Origin: Lactuca virosa
Taxonomy: Eukaryota; Streptophyta; Magnoliopsida; Asterales; Asteraceae
Length of the DNA stretch: 64,000 bases
Assembly: GCA_928212115.1 (NCBI GenBank)
Contig: CAKMRJ010005634.1
Coordinates: 179,202,002 to 179,266,001 of the forward strand
Reading direction: 5' to 3'
Made by a program: the position numbers and the translations under genes. Under the pieces are notes generated by a model. The model did not search any database. It saw only the letters and a program-made list of their open reading frames with translations, and was not told where the DNA came from. This document shows, in pieces, positions 12,749 to 25,429 of this stretch; position 1 is the first letter of the stretch; each line of letters starts with the position of its first letter.

Positions 12749-12759
12749 AAGTGGGAGAC
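12749..12759 (+). other. Polypurine tract of Copia-1
   Basis: AAGTGGGAGAC abuts the 3' LTR; identical to that of Copia-2 (49006-49016). Confidence 0.9.
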
Positions 12760-13616
12760 TGTTGGATTAGGTGTCTAAGCCCATAACTATAATTTTTATG
12801 TACTTGAATTGATAGTAGCAATGTCCTTTTGGGTTGCCTTCAAACCTAGCAATTGAATAGGATAATTGTTGGAGAGAGAAGAATGATTTATTAATTTATT
12901 GCTTGGTTAATAAATTAATAATCAAGATAAATGATTTATTAATGTATTATGGATATAATATATTAATTAGAAATCATATTGTTTAATTAATATTTAATCA
13001 GAAATTAATTTGGAATTAATTTTGGGATTAAAGGAATTAATTGAAACTGTAGGGACTAAAGGTGACAATGTTCAAAAGTTGTGCATTGAGCATTCTAGAA
13101 CCTCCCTTAGAGGTGGGGAACGAAATCTAGAGTGTCCTAGGGTTTCCTTGGGCTCTAAGGGTGCCTTGGAAGCCTTAGGGAGGAAGTTAAGGGATTAGGG
13201 TTATCTAAGATACACCTGCCTTATCCTAAACCTTCCTTATCACCTATATAAACCCCTATAGGGTTGGATTTCGTCTAAGGCACTCCAAGAAAGGCTAAGG
13301 GCTGAAATTCTACTCTACTTCTCTCTCTCCATAGTAATCCTTGGTTGCTAGGTTTGTTTGTGAGCCATTAGAGGCGCGACACTTGTGGCGCTTGCTACCA
13401 AAGTTCAAGATCTTCAAGGATTTGATTGTTATTACAATATAACAATCAAGGTATTTATCCTAACCCTAATTATATGTTAATTTCGAAAATTACATGCGCC
13501 TCCTAGGGTTTCTAGTTTTTGTGTTCAATGCTTGTATGTCCAATAGTGAAAACATAGATCCTCACCTTAGGGTTGCATACACACATAGGATTGTTTGTTA
13601 TGTACAAAACCCATCA
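12760..13616 (+). repeat. 3' LTR of Copia-1
   Basis: 857 bp, same length as the 5' LTR with about seven substitutions seen by eye. Followed by the ATAAG TSD. Confidence 0.97.
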
Positions 13617-13621
13617 ATAAG
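13617..13621. repeat. Target site duplication of Copia-1, right
   Basis: ATAAG, matching 5860-5864. Confidence 0.95.
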
Positions 13622-13958
13622 ATCTTAATTATGTATAACCGTGATGCATACACTAAACAACTACAGTAATGATGTCAATCTCATATAAAGGAAACCCTAG
13701 GATAGCAGGCATCATGTAATCAGGAAATTCTATCATGCAATTCCTGAAGATCCCTAGCCTAGTACTAGCATGATGTTCTAACATATCACAATATCGAATA
13801 ACCGTATGGTATTTTGGTGTCTACTAACTGGCTCCGGCTGATCGTACACTTCACATCCTCTTTTACTTATTTTGAAAACCACTTAAAATCATTTTGAAAA
13901 CCTTTCCTTGATTTGAGACTGGATTCACACGAGTGTTCCTCCAATTCACTCAAACCAA
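13622..13958 (-). other. Leader of Gypsy A, PBS-proximal part
   Basis: Non-coding; matches 38252-38590 of A' in reverse. Confidence 0.8.
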
Positions 13959-13971
13959 GGCTCTGATACCA
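13959..13971 (-). other. Primer binding site of Gypsy A
   Basis: The minus strand reads TGGTATCAGAGCC three bases from the LTR edge, complementary to initiator Met-tRNA. Confidence 0.92.
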
Positions 13972-15035
13972 ACATGTAACACCCATAAAATGCGAGCCAA
14001 TTTAAGACTTTTAAATCATTTAAAAACCACTCAGTTATTACAATTTGTTTTCAAAATAGTTTAAACATCAAAGTTCCCAGAAATCATAATCATCAATCGA
14101 GGAAGAGTACGGTCACGCCTTCGCCTTCCCGCGGCCATCCACTGAAACTGAAACAATAAACTGAAACTGTAAGCCCGAAAGCTTAGTGAGTTACCCCCAA
14201 AATACCCATACACACAACAATACACATATAATAACAAACAGCATACTATGGGTCCAATTATCCATCGGGATGGAATACCCCAGGCCCTCAACCATTGGGT
14301 TGGAATGCCAACATACCGATACACTTCACATAACAATATACAAATAACAGCATGTACTGGGTCCACATCTTTACATACTGGATTACCCCTGGACCTACAG
14401 TGTGAGTCTAGATTGCCTTCTGGGGCCACAGCTCACATCTGGATTGCCACCGAGCCCACATTACGAGTCTTCCTTAGCTCGCATCTGTAATGCTCCCGGG
14501 TTTGTTGGTTACCGCACGAAGCAATTTCTCCTCAACCCATCCCACATAATATGTCAACATATAACAAAAATAATGCACATGCAGATAATCACATGATACT
14601 ACAGGTAGTCCTACAGATCCACCTAACTAGCATAACAACTAGCATGTAGACAGTCAGACCAACTATAGGTCACTAAGCATAACCACATCCGATCTACCAG
14701 GATACCGATCTAACAGATCATACTAGCATATAACCATCCTATCTACCAGGATACCGGACTAACATATCACAACAGTAATAATCCCAATAACAAAACAAAG
14801 GGTCGGCCTTGGTGCCTTAGACCCTTGAGTACAGTGAGGATAACTCACCTCGCAACTGACGTGCTAAAGTGATAAGCTCCACTCTCGGATCACTGCCCCA
14901 ACATCCACCACCTATATTCACCATAGAACCATATTCATAAGTTTCCAATTTTCCCAAAATGCCCCAGAAGTCAACTAGTCAACCCTTGGTCAAAGTCAAA
15001 ATCAACGGTCAAGGTCAACAGTCCATGTTGACCCG

Positions 15036-15278
15036 ACTCGTCGAGTACAACCAACTACTCGCCGAGTTCCTTGCATAACTCGCCAGCTCGCCGAGTCACT
15101 TGAGTGACTCATCGAGTTCCTAATGTTTGCGGCCGTAAACTCCTTGGCCAACTCGTCGACTTTCCCTTCAACTCATCGAGTTCATACGTGTCCAAAGGTT
15201 GGGAAAACCCTAGCTGACTCGCCGAGCCCATGGAAATCTTCATCGGACTCGCCGAGTTGACCATGCAACTCGCCGAGT
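15036..15278. repeat. ACTCGNCGAGT word cluster, downstream of TATA (5' LTR of A)
   Basis: About nine copies or near copies of the self-complementary word in 240 bp, for example 15036-15046. On the minus strand the cluster lies downstream of the TATA box. Confidence 0.9.
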
Positions 15279-15829
15279 CCCTTCAGCCCATTATCCACTC
15301 AGATGCTTTTTAAGCCATCTTAAGGTTCCATATTGCAGATCCAGCTTCCCAAGGCATGCTTATCATGTAAAGTTGCAAACTTTACATGCATGCAAGGCTC
15401 TAAAGTCTCAAAATGACAAAACGAAGCTTGCAATGGAGTTTTACACTTAAGGAGGGGTTCATACTTGCCAAAGCTGTAGCTTTATGGACTTACAAACCAA
15501 AGAGAGTTCAGATCTGAAGTTACAACTTCAGATCAGAGCTCATACCCAAGAATAGCTTCATAATATGCTAGAAAGCCCAAATCTTTAACCAAATGAGATC
15601 TAGAATGAAATGAGCTCAAGGTAACGACTTGATACCTTCCAAAAGATGCCAACTTAGGTAGATATCAGATACCCACATGCTCTTTCCTTTTAGCCACTTG
15701 CTCTCCAAGTTATCCTTACAAAGATCCTCCTTCCAAAGCTTAAAACACACAAGAATGATGCACACACACGGATTAGGGTTTGTTGGACTCTCAAAAGGGT
15801 GCAAGGGGGCTGAAGGAGGATTATAATCC

Positions 15830-15837
15830 TTTAAATA
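15830..15837 (-). promoter_or_regulatory. TATA-like box of Gypsy A LTR
   Basis: TATTTAAA on the minus strand, about 200 bp from the LTR start, in the same context as 36372-36379 in A'. Confidence 0.6.
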
Positions 15838-15880
15838 GGGTGCAAAACCCCGAAAATTATGGTTTCATCCTCCAGATCCT

Positions 15881-15977
15881 ACTCGTCGAGTCCCTTCTTG
15901 GACTCGGCGAGTAGGCTACTTAAACACGTTGACCAACCCGCTGCTACTCGACGAGTTAGGAAACCAACTCGTCGAGT
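15881..15977. repeat. ACTCGNCGAGT word cluster, upstream of TATA (5' LTR of A)
   Basis: Four near-perfect words at 15881, 15902, 15946 and 15967, lying in U3. Confidence 0.9.
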
Positions 15978-16038
15978 AGACCTTGAAATCATGAGAATTT
16001 ATAACCATAAATTGATACTTGAGAATCGGGGCGTTACA

Positions 16039-16538
16039 GACTCTCTCATATTTTGTTCATGCATGAAGATTACTTGCATATCTTTTGCTCTCTTGGATAA
16101 AATACTTGGGTATTTTATTTTCAAGCTTAAGAGTTAATCAAAGGACTAGCATCCTACATCAAGTTGAGTCATTGTTAGTGTCTCAAAGGTTTCACATTCT
16201 TCATCAACTTCCAAGCCTCCAAAGAGGACCCAAAGAACAACAAAGGTTGTTATTTGTTCATCATTTCTTTTGTTGGTGTTTTAATCTTTCTGTAACTTGC
16301 AAGATGATCCTTGGTTGGTATAAAATGTTTATGTTATTTCGAAAAATCAAGTCTTTCGTTTACCATATTTTGTAGTTTTTGAAACTATTTTTGAACTAAA
16401 ACCCAACAGTGGATGGTAGTATTTGGCATGTACTATTGAAAGCACAGGATTCGTACACGAATCGGGGAAAGTCACGGGGATTCTAAGAAACCTGTAGAAT
16501 GAGAAATTCATCAGGTATGTTCTGATTATTTTATGGTA
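16039..16538 (+). other. Leader-like sequence of a broken Gypsy element
   Basis: The stretch at 16390-16538 matches the gag-proximal leader of A' (38870-39016), including GAAAGCACAGGA. 16039-16390 shows no recognisable feature. Confidence 0.5.
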
Positions 16539-17695
16539 ATGAGCACTCGTGGAGAAGGTTTTGGTTCTGGTTAAGTTTCAGGCTCTGGCGTTGATCTGAT
16601 TGATGAGAGGATTCACGAATTCGTTTTATCTGAGATCATTTGCGGTATTATGGATGCGACTTCTGTGATATTTGGTACTATCAAGGAGGGGATCATGGAG
16701 CTGATGGATGAGAGGCTTGGGGCTTTTTGTGCAAATATTGGGGCTGGTCAAATTGGGGAACAAACTCTCTCTTTTCGGGAGTTCAAGGCTTGCGAGTTCT
16801 TCGGGAAGAAGGACCCTATTACTAATAGGTGATGGATTGTTGTCATGGAGAATACTCATTGGACTAGTTTCTACCTTGAGGGATCGAAGGTAAGATTTGC
16901 ATCTTGCCTTCTGAGGGATAGAGCCTGTGATTGGTGGGAGGAGGTTGGTCACTCTTTGGGAGCTGAGGCCGTGGCGGCCATGTCTTGAACTAATTTTATA
17001 ACGAGGTGAAACAGTTGGTGAGGGAGTTTCAGGACCTTCTCCAGACGACGAAGACTATGGAGGAGATCGCTGCCAAGTTCGGGGAGAGAGTTTTTTTGGT
17101 TCCGCAGTACGTTGCGGATGAGGAGATGAAAAAGAAGAGGTACCATGGTATGTTTTGAGATGAAATTCATGAGTTTGTGAGCCTGTCGAGCTGCTAGAAT
17201 TTGGATGATATTATTGCTAAATCCCGGGAGTAGGAGATTGGGTTGCAACTTCAGACGAAGCGCAAGCCGGAGCAGATTCAGACCGCAGTAGGCCAGGCGA
17301 AGAGGCCCAAGACTCAGGATTCGCGATCTGAAGGCCATTAGGGTCGGGGCCATTGTGCCAAGTGTGGGAGGACTCACGAGGGAAGCTGTCGTGAGAAGGG
17401 TAGGGGCTGCTTCATTTGCGGCCAGGCTGGTCATTTTAGCAGGGATTGTCCTCGGGGTTCGAGTCCGATTTGTTTTCACTGCAAACAGGTGGGCCACAAG
17501 AAGGCTGACTGTCCGAGGTTGACGAGTGGAGCAGTAAGAGCACCTGCTCTAGCTATGCTGAGGATTAAAGATGGCCGTGAGGGCGGAGTGGAGGCTCCAA
17601 TGGTGAGGAGTCGAGCATTTCAGTTGTAGGCTAAGGAGACCTGAGTTCCATTAGATGCAGTTGCAGGTATGTATTGTATTCACTTCCTTCATGCT
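16539..17695 (+). pseudogene. Broken Gypsy gag with CCHC zinc knuckles
   Basis: A plus-strand chromovirus gag relic. An ATG at 16539 opens M-S-T-R-G-E-G. Capsid-like pieces follow (ELMDERLGAF at ~16700, FREFKACEFFGKKDP at ~16780, CLLRDRACDWWEEV at ~16905-16950). Near 17350-17515 come zinc-binding motifs: one degenerate CAKC box and two regular CX2CX4HX4C boxes (CFICGQAGHFSRDC and CFHCKQVGHKKADC). Several stops and frame changes occur (near 16831, 16987 and 17340). Homology stops about where protease would start. The longer minus-strand frame at 16949-17497 is a shadow of this gene. Confidence 0.85.
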
Positions 17696-18234
17696 TTTAT
17701 TATTTATGCCTATGATCATCTGATTGTGTGTGAGACGTTATGATTGATCAAAATTGAAAGAAAAAAAACACTAACCTAAAAATCAAGCATGACGAAGAAC
17801 AATATAAAAACAGAAGAACAATACAATAATGCATAGATGATTTAAGCTAAAAAATGATTTGAAAAAAATAAAGAGTAAATATGATCGATTGAAATTGAAA
17901 AAAAAATGTTAACCTACAGATATGATGGCAATGCAAATGCAGATGATTCGAAACGAAAACAAGAAGATCTGGAGAAGAAAATCTCAAAATATGAATGATC
18001 GATGAAATTCGTACAATACGATGAAGATAAACATTATCCTTAATACATTTGAATTCATTTCAAAATGAAAAACAATTTTTTTATTAATTATTAAATAAAT
18101 CACAAATTAATGTTTAGATAAATTAAAAAGAGAAAAAGAGGATCCTACCATTAATTAAGAAAAATTTAAAATAATCATAGTTTAAAATTAGTTCTTGAGT
18201 TTTCGCAAATAGGTGGGTTCTCAACAGAAAATTT
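17696..18234. other. AT-rich spacer
   Basis: Adenine-rich intergenic sequence with no recognisable gene or repeat. Confidence 0.6.
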
Positions 18235-18251
18235 TATATATATATATATAT

Positions 18252-18340
<89 letters not shown>
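18235..18340. repeat. (TA)n then (GA)n microsatellite
   Basis: A TA array with one short CA interruption, passing into about 9 GA units at the left edge of MITE 1. Confidence 0.95.
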
Positions 18341-18992
<652 letters not shown>

Positions 18993-19470
18993 TTCTTTTA
19001 AGAACTTTGTGAGAACTCGACAACTTCAAATATGTTCATCATTTTTCAAAACCGAAAATACCATTGGACTCCTAGACCAGTGACTAAGTCAGATCCATGG
19101 TCTAAAAAAGGATTTGACGATTTTTTTTTTGGAAATGTGCATGTATGCACAATTAGCATTTATATTGACTAAAGACACATGATTATCCGTAGTAATATTA
19201 ATAATCGACAGTTATATGGACTGCAGACGTATAGTAATAATGATAACCAACAATTATATGGACTACAGATGCAGTCCATATAACGATAGCAACTACCAAA
19301 GATGTGTTCGCAACTGCCAAAAATGCGATCGCAGATTTAGGTTTTTGACCTTGCAAATCCATGGATCTGTCTTAGTTGTTGGACTAGTATTCCAATGGTG
19401 TTTTCGGTTTAAAAAAATGATGAATCTCAAGTTATCGTAAAATTTTAAGTTCTCAAGAGATTTACCTCTT

Positions 19471-19474
<4 letters not shown>
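18993..19474. mobile_element. Foldback MITE 2
   Basis: Arms of about 120-150 bp. AAAACCGAAAATACCATTGG near 19050 pairs with CCAATGGTGTTTTCGGTTT near 19393, and CAGATCCATGG pairs with CCATGGATCTG. A second, inner inverted pair GTTATATGGACTGC / GCAGTCCATATAAC (19211 and 19269) lies near the centre. It has no reading frame of note and is bounded by GA/TA arrays. Confidence 0.75.

Positions 19475-19531
<57 letters not shown>
19475..19531. repeat. (TA)n microsatellite
   Basis: About 28 TA units at the right edge of MITE 2. Confidence 0.96.
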
Positions 19532-19535
<4 letters not shown>

Positions 19536-19584
19536 TGTTAATCATTATAACCTTACAAACAAAACTAATATATATATTTATAAA

Positions 19585-20080
19585 CTAGTTGTGAGACCCA
19601 TGTATTACATGGGTTAATTTTTTTAAAAAAAGGTTACATATAAAAGTCTAAATATTTAAGAACTTTAAATTTATAAGAAAATAATAAAATTAATGAATTA
19701 TTAAAATTGAAGGTAAGTCAATTAATAAAATAAGTGAAATTTGGGAATTTTTATATTAGAAGGTAAGTCAATTAATGCAATTGATATCTATTTGTTACTA
19801 CATTTATTGTAATTATTAAATTAAAATATTAAGTGAAATTTAATAAAATAAAAAAACTCATAAAATGACATGTGGAAAAATATTAATTCAAAATAACAAC
19901 AAATGACATTTGACAAATTGAATGAGAATGTGATATGTGGCAAAAAAATCATTCATTTATTAGAGTAGATTAATAAATTTTTATAAATCTATGATTAGTC
20001 ATTGCGATTTAAAATTATCAATAATATTTTTTTTTCTCAACCGTAGTTTCCGCGGTGTATTAACCTAGTACTATGTATTT
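19585..20080 (-). mobile_element. Possible Helitron-like remnant
   Basis: On the minus strand the hairpin ACCCATGTA-A-TACATGGGT (19614-19596) is followed 7 bases later by CTAG and then T, the arrangement of a Helitron 3' end. The right side has TTTCCGCGGTGTATTAACC near 20050, but no clear 5' TC terminus could be fixed. Low confidence. Confidence 0.3.
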
Positions 20081-20156
20081 ATATCATTTCTAAAAAGTTT
20101 ATATGGTTCTTTTTAAAAAGGCATTCTTATTTTTCGTAGATATGAAAGATATTTTG

Positions 20157-20165
20157 TAAATTTAA
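20157..20165. repeat. 9-bp TSD of MULE, left
   Basis: TAAATTTAA, repeated at 21510-21518. Confidence 0.9.
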
Positions 20166-21279
20166 GACAAAATTGCAAGAATGGTCATTGTGTTATGTCA
20201 AAACTTGTAAGTTTGGTCCAAAAAGGTTTGGACTTGCACTAGTAGTCCAAACTTTTCATTTTGTTGCGAATTTGGTCCAAACTTTTCATTTTTGTTGTGG
20301 ATTTGGTCCAAGTCAATTTAAACTTTTTTATAATGACGTTTTTGCCCTTACTTTTTGTTTTTTTTTTCAGTTTTTTTTTTATTTATACAAATACATTTTA
20401 CAATTTACATAATTAAACAAAAATAATACTACCCCTATCCCTACCCCACCCCTCCACCCTCTCTAGCATACAACTATTGATTATGTTATCACCACCACCG
20501 TCAGTCACGAGCACTACCACTACCACCACTGTTGGTCACCAACAATAGCCATTGCCACCGTGACCGCCGGTCACCACCAACACCATCCGATGAATTCAAA
20601 CATATTTTTTCCACCACCATCACTACCACCACCGTATGATGAATTCAAACATATTTTTTTCTTGATCTGCAACTTCAAAATCAAGAACAACCAGATTTTT
20701 AAACCCACAAAACAATCAAATTTGTAACAAGAACAATTAGTTGGAGTTTGGAATACATGAGATGATTACAAGCGGAGCTGCACCTGATCTTGTTTCTGTA
20801 GAGTTGCACCTCCAAAAAACCCTTCTCGTTTCCGTTTTGGCTTCATCGCCTGAAATGTCGCTGGAGCCAAAGACACCACATACACGGAATCGTCGCCTAT
20901 ATGGAGGTGACGATGGCAGTTACACCTCAGGCTTCACAAAAATTTGGGTATAAGAACCCTAATACAACCGCTACCCTAAACCCTAATCTAGCCGCCATTG
21001 TATCAGTCAGAGGAAAAGAAGCACAAGCCAACGAAACCCTGATCCTGCTGCCACGATAAAACAACGATGAACCAGATTTGAAAACCCTCGCAACCATCGG
21101 CGTTTGGGAAGAAGGATAGCAGCGATGACGATAATCATCCAGAAGCCTCAGTTGACGGAACCCTCTTCACCGGAAGCACCTTCGCCGGAAGCATCTTCAC
21201 CGGAAGCATCTTCGCGAGAAGCCTCATTCGCCCTCTTTACCGGAACCCTCTTCTCAGAACGAATAAGATGTGTTTTGTG

Positions 21280-21311
<32 letters not shown>

Positions 21312-21509
21312 CTTTTTTTGATTTCTGTAATAAAAAAATTGAAAAAGGGAAAATACCAAGGGCAAATCCGTCATTATAAAAAGTTTTAAAATTTTTGGAC
21401 TAAACTCGCAGCAAAACGAAACTATTGGACCATCCTTGCGAGCCAAACCCATTTTGGACCAAAGTTGCTAGTTTTGACATACCACAGGGACCATTCTTGC
21501 AATTTTGTC
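20166..21509. mobile_element. Non-autonomous Mutator-like element (MULE)
   Basis: 1344 bp between perfect 9-bp duplications, the TSD length of Mutator elements. The terminal inverted repeats begin with the 20-base GACAAAATTGCAAGAATGGT on both ends. Imperfect pairing continues inward for ~150-200 bp (TTGGTCCAAA / TTTGGACCAA words, ATAATGACG / CGTCATTAT). No transposase frame is present. The interior is less AT-rich, with CACCAC-rich stretches, a CGGAAGCATCTTC repeat and a (GA)n run, so captured host sequence is possible but unproven. Confidence 0.85.
21150..21215 (+). repeat. Short tandem repeat in MULE interior
   Basis: Four to five degenerate units of CACCGGAAGCATCTTCG. In one frame it reads as S-P-E-A-S units inside a 91-codon frame (21104-21379). 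No product can be assigned. Confidence 0.7.
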
Positions 21510-21518
21510 TAAATTTAA
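21510..21518. repeat. 9-bp TSD of MULE, right
   Basis: TAAATTTAA, identical to 20157-20165. Confidence 0.9.
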
Positions 21519-23946
21519 ATCATTTATAAATATGGGAATATGTTACCTAAGTCATAACTCACGTATTCATTTGATTGAGAAAAAAAGGTTACTAAAAGTT
21601 CATAATGAAGGCCGTACACCATAAAAATAAGCTGATAATTTGACCGAAACAACATCGCATTTTCCCTACTCATATGTATATCCATGTATATACAGTCAAA
21701 ATGTATGTTACTTCTTTTTCGTCAGAAGATATGGTCATTTGATGTTAGATGAATTATTTGATGTGCCCACCAATTATTAATTGGCTTGCTCATTTAATTT
21801 GTTCAATATATTATACATCAAAAAATAATAGCTTGTACTATTGATGACGAGTCAAAATGATGTTCTTTAATTATTATATATATTCTAGTTTGTCATTGTC
21901 TATGCAAGTATTAAATAAACCAAATTTCGTTTATAAATTATAAAGTAACTACTTTTAAGGAAATGAATATATAGTATAATGAAATTAATTTGGTCCACCC
22001 AAACCAAAACAATGATTGTCTCTTACGATATTCTGATCAAAACTTAGTTTACAATTAAAAAAAAAGTAAATTAATTAAGAACATAATCTTTAGTTGATCA
22101 CTCTTGACTCGTTCCATATGCATATAACACTTACAAAATTATATTTCTAATTAATTTTTGCAGCTTTACGTATTTAATTTATTAAGAAAAATATAACACA
22201 AATTAAGTAGTTTATACAGAAACACTAACATCATGCAAATCTCACTGATGTTTTTTAGAACGTGAAACACGCACACAAAACAATACACGTGCATCTATTT
22301 TCCATTTTCTTTTATCTAATTAAGAAAATTTCTCAAAGGTATTTGAAAAAATTGAAAGAAATAGCTATATATTCATTTTGTTAATATAGAAAAAATATTT
22401 TTTATTCACAATAATAACAATTATATAATTTTTCTTTTAGTTTATAATGTATTTGTATGTTTTGTTGATAATAATAAAATGTATAAACCAGTTATGACAA
22501 TTGTTTGTTTATAATAATAACTTCTATCTTTCATACATAAAAACAGTACACTTGTAAACGAATATATATATATATAATATTGATATCCTTATATTTTCTT
22601 ACAAGTAGCATTTTTTATGATATACTGTTTTAAAATTCTTTATTGATTTTTTAATAGTTTAAAAAGTCAATAAACTAGAAAAAAAATGTTTTGCAAGTCA
22701 AAATAGTTTTTTTCTTAAATGACTTCTTCATACTACTAATAAGAAGATTTTGATAAGTGTTCTATTTTTTTTAAACAGATTATGATTTCGTTTTACCAAA
22801 TTACAAAGTTACCATTATTTTAACCTAATAACCATACTCCTTCAATCGACATCCATCATCACTGTCTTCCATCGATTTCTCCCTCACAAATTCTTCATCA
22901 TCTTCTGTCATCTTTAACTTGCTTACATCATGATCATCTTCCATCTTGAGCATCTTCCATTGATTTCCTCTCATCAAGCATCGATCGAAAGTCGAAACCA
23001 AAAACTCATTGATCATGAGGCTCTCCATCGTCAATCATTGAACTTCAACTTCAATTCTTATTTCATGGGGAAATTTTGATTAATCGGTCTCTCTAGTATC
23101 GAGCTTTGGTTCCAGAATCGAATGTAAACATCAACTTCCAATTTCTAAATGAATGTTGGTTGATTGATCAAGTTTGGTTTTAGGTCTCTTTTATCCTTTG
23201 ATTATTAGAACCTTCTTAGTAAATAAAATCATGAACATTGGAGCCATTTTAAACTTAGAAAGTGATTGATTGATTATTATGATTATTGTCATTTTAAATT
23301 TGGAAGTGATGGCTTGATTATTGTCATTTTAAATTTGAAAATGATCGTTTGATTATTGTCATTATTGTTGCACTTTATTGAAAGTTCTTGCGTATAAGAA
23401 ATGGAATTATATTAAGGATACTAAAGATTATATTTAGCTTTTAATTTACAAATGTATATTATTGTAATTATTTTTTCTTTTTATATCCTTTGTATTATAA
23501 ATACATAATGAAATATTCTTCACATATGTTGTGATTTTATAACCTTACATGGTACCTTGAAAGTGATTGCTTACTTACTGTGATTATTGCCATTTCTAAT
23601 TTGAAAGTCATTGTTTGATTGTTTTCATTTTAGACTTGATAGTGATTATTTGATATTATCCAATCTTACATAGTATCAACTTAATCCTAATTCTCTCCTA
23701 ACATTAATGTGCACCATTGGCACCTCTTCTGTTATAGTCAATGTCCATGAATCTTCCATCCCTATGTCTACCCTTCTTCATATAATGTCCATGAATCTTC
23801 CATCCTTATGTTTACCCTTCTTCATATGATTACTATCAAGATTTCCTCCTCAAATGATATTTTCTTGTGAAATCAAATTTTACCACTTCTTTCCTACTAA
23901 AAGCTTCTTGGTTATTTTTATGGTTCTGTTATACCAGCACCCCCAC
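21519..23946. other. AT-rich spacer with short degenerate tandem repeats
   Basis: No gene is recognised. 23237-23370 holds about three degenerate ~45-bp units (GATTATTGTCATTTTAAATT), with weaker copies at 23575-23650. 23741-23835 is a two-copy tandem repeat (unit ~47 bp, GTCCATGAATCTTCCATCC). A 69-codon minus frame at 22825-23034 has no known motif. Confidence 0.6.
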
Positions 23947-25346
23947 TGTAACGAACCAAATTTTCTACATCTAATTTTTATGGTTCTGTTATACTACTCC
24001 TAATCTAAGTCATTGTGCTCCTAACTTCTTCACGTACACCGGCTGCTACTTGAACCTACAAAACATGAAAAATCTCTACAACATCAAACAACAATGTCTG
24101 GTGAGTTATATTCTTTCTATTTTCATGTTCTTCTAACTCTTTCTATCTTTCCATATTTACATTTCTCTGCATTCTGTCCTCTATTCTCATACTCTACTCT
24201 ACACTCTATCTGTCTCATCTTATCTGCTCTTCTTCTCATAGTCTTTTTATCCTCTTCTCAGGCTCCTATCATACTCTGTAGATTCTTTATCTTCTTTCTC
24301 ATTATCTCTCTCACGCTCTACTCATTTTTTTTCTCTTTCTACATACTCTATCTCATCTCACATTTCTCTACTCTTTCCTTTCTTATGCATGCCCTTCTCA
24401 TGCTTTTAATCTACTCTTTCCTCATCCCTTACTCTTAGCATGTCAGTCTCATACTCTACTTACTCTTTATTTCTCTATTCTATTATACTCATGCATCCAC
24501 ATTCTATCCTCAACTAGACCCAACTCTCCCATCTCGTACTATAATCCTCTCTCTCTTAAAATCCCTCATGGATCCGTAACTAATCTTCTTTTCTTGAACC
24601 TCTCATGGATTCCTTACTCTTAATCCTTTCACGGGTTACATCTATGTTCTCTCAAGAACTCTCTCATCTTGTTCCACTCATGGAACCCTTCTCAATTTTA
24701 TCTAACCACAAATAACTCAATTCCCACAGGAATCATCTATCAATATTCCCGAAGGACTCATCGTCTCATTACCTACAAGGAACATAATCTCGTTCACAAA
24801 GGAACCATATTCTTATTCTTAAAGGAATCATCTTTCTACACTTCTATTAATCTTTCATGTGATTCGTCACATGACACTTGTCCCACGGATAATTTAACCC
24901 TTTATCTCATCAAGAGATTATCTACTACTCATCTAGTACTAAACTAATTAAGTACTTAATCTCTATTTATGTCTATTGACATATAGGTATTCTACAAAAT
25001 ACAAATAATGTCTAGACATACATACATAGGAATATAATGCATATAATCCAATATATTCTCATATACATATAGCATGTATTACTCATAATACAATTAGCAT
25101 CTACACTTGCTTACATACTCTTTTTTATGATTATAATACATAAATCATAATCTGTTTCTTTCTACACCTCTTCGGTATTTAAAAATACCTTTCTTATCTA
25201 ACCATACATACTCTAGATATATGTACATGCTCTGATACATGTTTCTAAACGTATACATCATACATACTCTACATATATACGTACATGCTCCGATACATGA
25301 CTTTAAACGTATATCTCATAAGCATACAAACATATATACATATAAC

Positions 25347-25429
<83 letters not shown>

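Larger units (their letters stand above)
13975..16038 (-). repeat. 5' LTR of Gypsy A
   Basis: 2064 bp. The plus strand starts TGTAACACCC and ends GGGGCGTTACA. The minus-strand promoter TATTTAAA is at 15830-15837. The LTR of A' (36170-38235, 2066 bp) is the same family in the opposite orientation. Confidence 0.95.

Noticed and set aside
16949..17497. 182-codon minus-strand frame
   Set aside because: Exactly opposite the CCHC-bearing gag relic on the plus strand; a shadow.
20741..20953. 70-codon plus frame in the MULE
   Set aside because: No motif and too short to claim as captured exon without a search; kept only as a hypothesis.
22825..23034. 69-codon minus frame rich in Asp/Glu/Lys
   Set aside because: No homology I recognise, no neighbouring exons, isolated in AT-rich spacer.
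24094..24438. 114-codon hydrophobic frame that looks like a membrane protein
   Set aside because: It lies in a C/T-rich, G-poor LTR relic; such composition gives Leu/Ser/Phe-rich chance frames. No family motif.
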